Below, piece by piece: positions 5,734 through 11,047 of a stretch of 11,047 nt of DNA (positions are counted from its first letter, which is position 1; every line of letters starts with the position of its first letter). Origin of the DNA: Candidatus Latescibacterota bacterium (GTDB lineage Bacteria; Latescibacterota; 4484-107; B68-G9). Position numbers and translations under genes: made by a program. Location: positions 1 to 11,047 of the forward strand of contig DTYS01000291.1 of assembly GCA_012961755.1 (NCBI GenBank), given 5' to 3'. Below the pieces are notes generated by a model, which saw only the letters and a program-made list of their open reading frames with translations, ran no database searches and was not told the DNA's origin.

Positions 5734-7935
5734 TTAGAAGGTCTCCTCTATCAACCTTTCCAAACATACCACCGAAAAGATCTCCGGCCTTTCCGACCTC
5801 CCTTCCCTGTGGAGCTGACAGAAGGTTCTCAGAGCTTCGAGGCCTACTTCGAAGGTCTCCCCCTTCAGCTCCTCAGCAAGTTCGAGGGCCAACTCCGGCA
5901 TATCCTCGTACCTCTCCTCCTCCAAGGCCGCTTCGAGTTCCCTCAATATTCCCGAGACCGCGGCCCTGGGCTCGGGGGGAAGGTTCCTGAGCTGTTTTCT
6001 CATGTCTCCTAATATATCGTACAGCCGCTCGGCCAACTCCAGCCTGTTCAGGGAGAGCAACCGGTAGAACCTGTCCCCAGCTCCCAGGGCCCTGCAGACA
6101 GCGTTCAAGAGCTGAAGTCGTATCACCGGGGAACGATAGCTCCGGATCCCTTCCAACGCCGGCACGACGACCCTGAGGTCCTTCAGCCTGCTCAGGGCCT
6201 CCACGACGGTGGGGAAGAGGAGCCTGTTGAACGGCCCTAGAAGCTTTCCGTAAAGTCGTTCCTTGACCTCATCTCCTCCTACGTCCCCCAGCGCCCTTAT
6301 AGCGCTTATTTGGACCCTTATATCTTCGGAATCCAAAGCCTTAAATAGAGCATCTATTCCCTTAGGATGCCTAAGCTTCCCTAAAGCCTCCGCAGCTTCA
6401 GCCCTCACATCCGACTCCTCATCGGAAAGTTCCTGTACGAGCGGCTCCACAGCCTCCTCGGAACCCGTTTCCCCCAATCCCTTGACCGCCTGAACTCTAA
6501 CCTCCGGGCTCACGTCGTTCATGGCCTGCACCAGCCTTTCCACCGCCATAGGGCTTTTGGACCTTCCCATTGCCCTCGCCGCCCTGGCGCGCTGGCGCAC
6601 CTCCCTCGCCCTTGAGAACAGGAAAGCGTTGTACGCGAAGGCGAAGGGATTTCCCCTGAGCACCTGGCCCAGGAGGTACGAGGCGGGCTTGGCCTTCACG
6701 TCCGATACCCGACGCAGGAGGTAGATGGGCACGCCGAGGAGGAAGGAGGAGATGATGAATATGATCTTGATGTTGTTCAAAGCGACCCCCCCGAGCGAGG
6801 CCTCATACCCAGAGAGCAGATGCGCTAAGAGAGCTCCGAACCCGGACGCCGCCGACGATACCAGGCCGTTGGAGAAGGCCCAGCTCGCGAAGAAAGCTGA
6901 TCTCTCACCTCCCTCCGGCACGGTGCCGAAGAGGAGCGTGTTTACCGCTACTGTCAGGCCCGAGAAGGTTAAGCCGCTCACCACCATTATAACCGGAAGC
7001 AATATATGGGCATTTCCTAGGGTGAGCATAACCCATATCAGCGACAATACGACCCTCGGGACCATGAGCACCTGAAGGACCGGCTTGCTTCCGAACCTTT
7101 CCACGATATTTCCCCAGAACCTGTATCCCAAGACCATCATCGCCGTGTAGATGATGTTGAAGATCCCTATAGTGGCGTATTTGATCCGGAGGTCCCTGAT
7201 CATAAAGACGTTATAGAAAGGATTGGCCATAAGTGCTGCGAAGGCCCAGACCAGGTAGAAGGACAGGAGCCTCCTGAACTCCTGATGTCGGAACGGGAGG
7301 AGGACGACCCTCCCGAGCGATGTGCCCCTTTCCACCCTGATGTCCTGAGGAAAGGGGACCTTCGCAAGGAGTACGTATCCTCCCACACCTACGGTCCAGG
7401 CGAAGATGAAGAGCATCAGGAACCCGAGGTATCCCCCATGCACTATATCCAAATATCTTCCCGAGATGTATCCCACCGACATGGTGCTCAAGCTCACAAG
7501 TATCATCCTCTTGCTCAGGAACCTTGCCCTTATCTCCTCGGGAAGCAGGGTGGAGAACCAGCTGTTATAAAGGGGGGAGACGAGATGGCCCATGAAAGTT
7601 CCCGCCAGGACGAGCCCTGAGGTCAGGGCGAGGCGTGCTCCGGTGGAGCTTGCCAAAAACGGGACCAGAAGTACCGAGACCACGAGGCTTATCTCCAAGA
7701 ATCCGACCCTCACCACGAACGCCTTCTGGTCCCTCAGCCGGCTCGCTAACATAAAGGAGAAGGGCTGTATAAGGCCCCCCAGTGCTACTACGGATGCGAG
7801 GGCGGCGATGTCCGATTCCTTAAGGCCCATCCATAGGGCGTATCCGGTGAATATAGGACCGGTGACGGTCACGAGCTGACCGTAAGCTCCCCAAAGAGCG
7901 CCGTTGTACAGGAAACGCCTTAGGGACCTCGCCAC
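5734..7935 (-). CDS. Major facilitator transporter fused to a C-terminal HEAT-repeat domain
   Basis: A 733-residue protein with two parts. Residues about 10-410 are hydrophobic, with roughly a dozen membrane segments and MFS-like loops (SRLRDQKAF near 65-73 resembles the loop 2-3 basic motif). Residues about 440-600 are soluble and contain tandem helical HEAT/PBS-lyase-type repeats: SPEVRVQAVKGLGETGSEEA, then ESDVRAEAAEALGKLRHPKG, then SEDIRVQISAIRALGDVGGD, plus weaker copies before and after. Residues 640-733 are a charged, mostly helical tail. A normal MFS protein ends near 400-450. The first part should sit in the inner membrane, with the repeats probably cytoplasmic as a binding platform. 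The start is GTG at 7935, 20 nt after the deacetylase; its Shine-Dalgarno is weak (AAGG about 15 nt away), so the start is less certain. Substrate unknown; the downstream genes suggest a sugar or sugar acid. Confidence 0.85.
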   Translation of the reverse strand: MARSLRRFLYNGALWGAYGQLVTVTGPIFTGYALWMGLKESDIAALASVVALGGLIQPFSFMLASRLRDQKAFVVRVGFLEISLVVSVLLVPFLASSTGARLALTSGLVLAGTFMGHLVSPLYNSWFSTLLPEEIRARFLSKRMILVSLSTMSVGYISGRYLDIVHGGYLGFLMLFIFAWTVGVGGYVLLAKVPFPQDIRVERGTSLGRVVLLPFRHQEFRRLLSFYLVWAFAALMANPFYNVFMIRDLRIKYATIGIFNIIYTAMMVLGYRFWGNIVERFGSKPVLQVLMVPRVVLSLIWVMLTLGNAHILLPVIMVVSGLTFSGLTVAVNTLLFGTVPEGGERSAFFASWAFSNGLVSSAASGFGALLAHLLSGYEASLGGVALNNIKIIFIISSFLLGVPIYLLRRVSDVKAKPASYLLGQVLRGNPFAFAYNAFLFSRAREVRQRARAARAMGRSKSPMAVERLVQAMNDVSPEVRVQAVKGLGETGSEEAVEPLVQELSDEESDVRAEAAEALGKLRHPKGIDALFKALDSEDIRVQISAIRALGDVGGDEVKERLYGKLLGPFNRLLFPTVVEALSRLKDLRVVVPALEGIRSYRSPVIRLQLLNAVCRALGAGDRFYRLLSLNRLELAERLYDILGDMRKQLRNLPPEPRAAVSGILRELEAALEEERYEDMPELALELAEELKGETFEVGLEALRTFCQLHREGRSERPEIFSVVCLERLIEETF

Positions 7936-7955
7936 CGTAAGCTGGGAGAGCCTTT

Positions 7956-9038
7956 TTATAGTCCCCTCGCTATGCGCACTGTCGAGACAACTTGGGAGAC
8001 CGGTACCAACGAGAACCCCATCTTCTCTAACCTTGGAAGCTCCTCCTTCAGGACTTCTAAGGTCAAGGGCTTAGCGTGACATATTCCTACGGCCACTCCC
8101 TTCTCCGCCGCCGCATCGGCCAGGTCCCGGAGCGTCCGGACTATGGCCTCCCTCTTCTCCACGACGTCCAAGAACTTCGTCCTCTCGGCCGCCCTCACCT
8201 TCATCTCCAACGCCACCTCGTATCCTACGGAACGAGCGCTCGTCCTGCTGTCCACGAAGAATAGGCCCCTCCTCCTCAGGACCTTCAATATCGCCCTCAT
8301 AACCCTTCTATCCTCCGTGGCCTTGGAGCCCATATGGTTGTCCACTCCCACGGCACATGGAACCTGGCTTAGAGCTTCCTTCACCCTTCTTTCTATCTCT
8401 TCGTCCGACATCCTCACATATATGGCCCCTTTCCCGGGGTTCGCCTTATAAGGTTCCATAGGGAGGTGGAGGAGCACTTCGTGTCCACTTTTACAGAGAT
8501 CCTCGGCTATCCGAGCCGTCCTTTTCCGGAACGGAAGGACCGATAAGGCTACCTCCCTCGGAAGCTCGCAGAAGCCTCGGACGAGCTCGTCGTCCTGATA
8601 TCCGAAGTCGTCGACTATGATGGCTATCTTTCCCGTCCTCCTGTGCACTTCGAGGGATGGTAACAGCAACACGACGTCCGTCGGCCCTTCGCTCGTCCCC
8701 ACATCTATCCTGACCCTTCCATCCTCGTATTCCACCGCCCTGAATACCTTCCCTCCGAGCTCGTCCACGAGCCTCGTTACCTCCAAGTTCACCACCAAAG
8801 GAGAAAGGTCATCTGCAACTTTGACCACCACCCCTTCGTCCGTCTCCGAGACGAGTTCCCTTCCTATACCTAATTCCTCCAACCGTGCCGGGAGCCGTTC
8901 CATAAAGGATGAGGAGAAATCCTCATCCCTTTCAAGCTTCGAGGAGGTCCCTTCGGGCTCCCGTTCCAACCCCTTAGATGCTAAGAATCCTACCAGGACC
9001 CCGACGGAAAAGGCTCCCAATATCGGCCAGAGCTTCAA
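7956..9038 (-). CDS. Divergent polysaccharide deacetylase, membrane-anchored
   Basis: A 360-residue envelope protein. An N-terminal hydrophobic stretch (residues 3-20, LWPILGAFSVGVLVGFLA) is likely an uncleaved anchor. A charged, low-complexity linker follows (21-50), then a small alpha-beta region (50-130), and then the deacetylase domain (137-355). Visible motifs are IAIIVDDFGY (138-147), LPF (168-170), LLHLPMEP (189-196), VDNHMGS (232-238), FFVDSRTS (260-267) and AVGICHAKPLTLEVL (316-330). These match the divergent polysaccharide deacetylase family (YibQ-like), whose exact substrate is not established. The start is TTG at 9038: GGAGGGGAGGGG (9043-9054) ends 4 nt upstream, and the TTG overlaps the agmatinase stop as TTGA. 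The longer reading from a TTG at 9056 would place the start inside that ribosome binding site. Coupled to the polyamine genes, which is an unusual pairing. Confidence 0.88.
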   Translation of the reverse strand: MKLWPILGAFSVGVLVGFLASKGLEREPEGTSSKLERDEDFSSSFMERLPARLEELGIGRELVSETDEGVVVKVADDLSPLVVNLEVTRLVDELGGKVFRAVEYEDGRVRIDVGTSEGPTDVVLLLPSLEVHRRTGKIAIIVDDFGYQDDELVRGFCELPREVALSVLPFRKRTARIAEDLCKSGHEVLLHLPMEPYKANPGKGAIYVRMSDEEIERRVKEALSQVPCAVGVDNHMGSKATEDRRVMRAILKVLRRRGLFFVDSRTSARSVGYEVALEMKVRAAERTKFLDVVEKREAIVRTLRDLADAAAEKGVAVGICHAKPLTLEVLKEELPRLEKMGFSLVPVSQVVSTVRIARGL

Positions 9039-9892
9039 CTTGCCCCTCCCCTCCAAAAGGCGACCGTTCCCTCCTGCACGAGCTTGGCGGCCACGACCAT
9101 CGTGATCCCCGATGGGTCACAGGGGGGACATCCCTCGACGATGTCCATACCGACGACCTCGAAATCCCTTAGGGCTCCGAAGAGCTCCAGAACCTGGACG
9201 TACGAAAGCCCTCCCGGTTCAGGATTGGAGACTCCAGGGCAGATAGATGGGTCCAGGGCGTCCAGATCCACGCTCAGGTACAGAGGAACATGGGGGTCCA
9301 GGCGGAAGGTTATGTCTTCTATGTGACATAGAAGTTCCTCGAACTCTTCCCCCTCCCCCCCGAAGAAGGAGCGCACTCCGGCCACCCCCACCAAAACTCC
9401 CATCTCGTGAAGCCTCCTACATACCGTCGCGTGACAGAGCGAAGACCTTAGGTACTCCTTCCTGAAGTCCGAATGGGCATCCAAGACCACAACTTGCAAC
9501 CTACCCAAAGCTTCCAACATCCCTCCTACAGCTCCCAATGTGATGGTGTGCTCACCTCCGAGCATGACGATCCTCTTGTCCTCCGAAGCCCAGGACCTCA
9601 CCAGCTCAGAGACCCTCTCTATGCTCTCAGCTACACCTCCGGGGATCTCCACGTTCCCGACGTCGGCCAGTCCAAGTTCCTCTAAGTCGCCCCTGAAGAC
9701 CCTGCTGTAAGATTCTATGGACTGCGAGGCCTCCCTTATGGCGTTCGGAGCGAACCTCGTGCCCCCTCTGAAGCTTTCCGTAGCTTCCAAGGGGACGCCG
9801 AACAGGACTATCTTAGCTTCCCCTTCCTCGGCCCCTAAAAAACGTAGACGTCCTACCTCATCAAAAACAAAAGACCGGCTTCCCGGCCTCAT
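9035..9892 (-). CDS. speB: Agmatinase-family ureohydrolase
   Basis: A 285-residue member of the arginase/agmatinase family, which uses two Mn2+ ions to cleave a guanidino group and release urea. The full ligand set is visible: H115 in GGEHTIT, D138, H140 and D142 in DAHSDFR, and D209 and D211 in SVDLDALDP. H154 (CHATVCRR) and E253 (DIVEGCPP) are the usual accessory residues. The ATG at 9892 is chosen over a GTG at 9907 because AGAGGT lies just before it. It begins 25 nt after the aminopropyltransferase stop and overlaps the deacetylase start (TTGA). With the synthase and decarboxylase directly upstream, the product is a polyamine. The substrate may be agmatine (giving putrescine) or N1-aminopropylagmatine (giving spermidine directly, as in Thermus thermophilus). 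Sequence alone does not decide. Arginase or guanidinobutyrase are less likely in this context. Confidence 0.92.
   Translation of the reverse strand: MRPGSRSFVFDEVGRLRFLGAEEGEAKIVLFGVPLEATESFRGGTRFAPNAIREASQSIESYSRVFRGDLEELGLADVGNVEIPGGVAESIERVSELVRSWASEDKRIVMLGGEHTITLGAVGGMLEALGRLQVVVLDAHSDFRKEYLRSSLCHATVCRRLHEMGVLVGVAGVRSFFGGEGEEFEELLCHIEDITFRLDPHVPLYLSVDLDALDPSICPGVSNPEPGGLSYVQVLELFGALRDFEVVGMDIVEGCPPCDPSGITMVVAAKLVQEGTVAFWRGGAS
9043..9054 (-). promoter_or_regulatory. Ribosome binding site that fixes the deacetylase start
   Basis: Reads GGAGGGGAGGGG on the minus strand and sits 4 nt before the TTG at 9038, inside the last codons of the agmatinase-family gene. It argues for TTG at 9038 and for translational coupling of the two genes. 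Confidence 0.7.
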
Positions 9893-9917
9893 CTTTACCT
9901 CTCGCACTTCGGTTTAT

Positions 9918-10757
9918 CTACTTGCCCAAAAGTTCCTCCACGAACCTCGGAAGCACGAAGGCGGCCCTGTGCACGTCCGGGGTGTAGTACCTTGTAGGGA
10001 AGTTAGGTTCCCTTAGAGGCCCCAGTGGGAGCTCACCATCTCCGGCGATACAGAAGCTCCAAAGTCCGGAGGGATATGTCGGCACGAAGCCTAAGTATAC
10101 CCCTACACGGTCGAACACCTTACTAAGCTCCCTGTACACCTCCTCGAGTTCCTCCGAGTAGTAGAAGGGGGAGCCGCTCTGGCACACGAATATACCTCCT
10201 TGCCTCAGAGCCTTCTTACAGTCGAGGAAGAAGGTCTCCTGAAATAAGGGCAGGTTAGGTCCGACCGGGTCGGAGGAGTCCACGATTATGACATCGTACT
10301 CGAGATGAACTTCCTTCACGAAGTCCTGTCCCGGCTTGAATACTAGCCTCGTCCTCGGATCGTGGAAGCTTCCCCTGTGCACGGATTCTAAAAATTGTTC
10401 GCACCTTCGAACCACTTCCCCATCTATCTCGACCAGCACAGCTTCCTCAACTTCCCTGTGCCTCAGGACTTCCCTCAAGGTCCCTCCGTCCCCCCCTCCT
10501 ATTATGAGAACCCTGCGGGGGTACTTATGACCGAGGAGGGCAGGATGTACCAACATCTCGTGATAGAAGGCCTCATCCCGCTCGGTGAGCATAACCCTCC
10601 CGTCCAGAGCCAGGAGCCTTCCCAGCTCCGTCGTCTCGGCGAGCAGGAGGTCCTGATACGGCGTCCTCCGTACCAGGATCTCCCGCCCGATCCGAAGTCC
10701 GAGGCGAACCCCCTCAGTCTGTGCCTCGGTGAACCATCTATCTTCCTCAGTACTCAT
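9918..10757 (-). CDS. speE: Spermidine synthase-family aminopropyltransferase
   Basis: A 279-residue cytoplasmic enzyme that transfers the aminopropyl group of decarboxylated S-adenosylmethionine to an amine acceptor. The N-terminal beta domain has YHEMLVHPAL (65-74). The Rossmann domain has VLIIGGGDGGTLREVLRH (83-100), with VEID (109-112; E110 binds the adenosyl ribose). The catalytic segment is IIVDSSDPVGP (157-167, D160 being the likely base), and the acceptor side has TYPSGLWSF (227-235). Length is normal for the family. The ATG at 10757 overlaps the decarboxylase stop (ATGA), with AAAAGGGG about 9 nt before it, so the two are probably made together. Putrescine or agmatine could be the acceptor; the neighbouring ureohydrolase keeps both options open. 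Family call is secure, acceptor is not. Confidence 0.95.
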   Translation of the reverse strand: MSTEEDRWFTEAQTEGVRLGLRIGREILVRRTPYQDLLLAETTELGRLLALDGRVMLTERDEAFYHEMLVHPALLGHKYPRRVLIIGGGDGGTLREVLRHREVEEAVLVEIDGEVVRRCEQFLESVHRGSFHDPRTRLVFKPGQDFVKEVHLEYDVIIVDSSDPVGPNLPLFQETFFLDCKKALRQGGIFVCQSGSPFYYSEELEEVYRELSKVFDRVGVYLGFVPTYPSGLWSFCIAGDGELPLGPLREPNFPTRYYTPDVHRAAFVLPRFVEELLGK

Positions 10758-11047
10758 ACAAGAATTCCCCTTTTTATCTCATGTACCTCCATACGCTCCG
10801 GCGAGAAGTGTCTCTTAAATACCTCGAGCGCCCTCTCCGGCCGGGCGTCGTCCCCGCAGGTATATACGTCCACGGCAGCGTACCCGTATTCGGGCCAGGT
10901 GTGCACCGAGATGTGGGATTCGGCGATTATGGCCATGGCGGAGACCCCCTGAGGATCGAACCTGTGGGTGTGGACATCCCCCAGGAGGGCCACCTGGGCA
11001 GCCTCCACAGCCTCCTCCACCGCATCCCGCACCTCGGCCTCATCGCC
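10754..11047 (-). CDS. speD: S-adenosylmethionine decarboxylase proenzyme (5' end beyond window)
   Basis: The C-terminal 97 residues of the short prokaryotic (SpeH/SpeD class 1B) decarboxylase, which makes the aminopropyl donor for SpeE. The proenzyme cuts itself between Glu and Ser to create a pyruvoyl cofactor. The site is visible in IIAESHISVHTWPEYGYAAVD, with the Ser codon at 10916-10918. The catalytic His (SVHTW) and Cys (VYTCGDD) of the family are also present. RFDPQGVS precedes the cleavage site as expected. The frame runs open to base 11047. Family members are about 120-130 residues long, so only about 25-30 residues are missing. The GTG at 11032 is probably an internal codon and not the start. 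The stop overlaps the speE start by 4 nt. Confidence 0.95.
   Translation of the reverse strand, partial: GDEAEVRDAVEEAVEAAQVALLGDVHTHRFDPQGVSAMAIIAESHISVHTWPEYGYAAVDVYTCGDDARPERALEVFKRHFSPERMEVHEIKRGILV

Noticed and set aside
7200..7960. Possible separate short gene or promoter before the MFS gene
   Set aside because: The gap to the deacetylase is only 20 nt and no promoter pair is visible there. The weak ribosome site is recorded as a caveat of the MFS start.
9893..9907. GTG at 9907 as the agmatinase start
   Set aside because: The ATG five codons later has AGAGGT directly before it and matches the expected family length.

Overview
The window is a gene-dense stretch in which all eleven protein genes lie on the minus strand, so transcription runs from the right end to the left end. 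It looks like a chromosomal segment of a bacterium that is probably thermophilic. Bacterial signs are strong GGAGG-type ribosome binding sites, a good sigma70-like promoter before ileS (TTGACT, 17 nt, TAAATT) and a divergent polysaccharide deacetylase, which is a bacterial envelope family. Heavy use of AGG for arginine and ATA for isoleucine, in a moderately GC-rich sequence, is common in thermophiles. The phylum cannot be named from this window.

Right part (about 11047-7956, in order of transcription): a polyamine module of S-adenosylmethionine decarboxylase (cut by the window edge), spermidine synthase-type aminopropyltransferase and an agmatinase-family ureohydrolase. It is followed without a break by a membrane-anchored divergent polysaccharide deacetylase. 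Junctions are tight: ATGA overlap speD/speE, 25 nt speE/speB, TTGA overlap speB/deacetylase.

Middle (7935-3096): a major facilitator transporter carrying a long C-terminal HEAT-repeat tail, then a tagaturonate epimerase-family protein (UxaE-like) and a UroD/MtaA-family protein translationally coupled to it by an ATGA overlap.

Left part (3045-1): a small YfcE/MJ0936-type phosphoesterase, an L-fucose isomerase-family enzyme, an HD-domain protein coupled to it by ATGA, and the N-terminal 133 residues of isoleucyl-tRNA synthetase. The last has its own promoter in the only intergenic gap longer than 50 nt.

The polyamine genes form a coherent pathway, possibly the aminopropylagmatine route known from Thermus. 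The genes from the MFS-HEAT protein through the HD protein look like an accessory sugar or sugar-acid catabolic block with regulatory or salvage extras. No dehydrogenase, kinase or aldolase is present in the window, so the pathway cannot be closed. No RNA genes, CRISPR arrays, insertion sequences or phage genes were seen. The most unusual items are the MFS-HEAT fusion and the UxaE/UroD-like/FucI-like gene combination.
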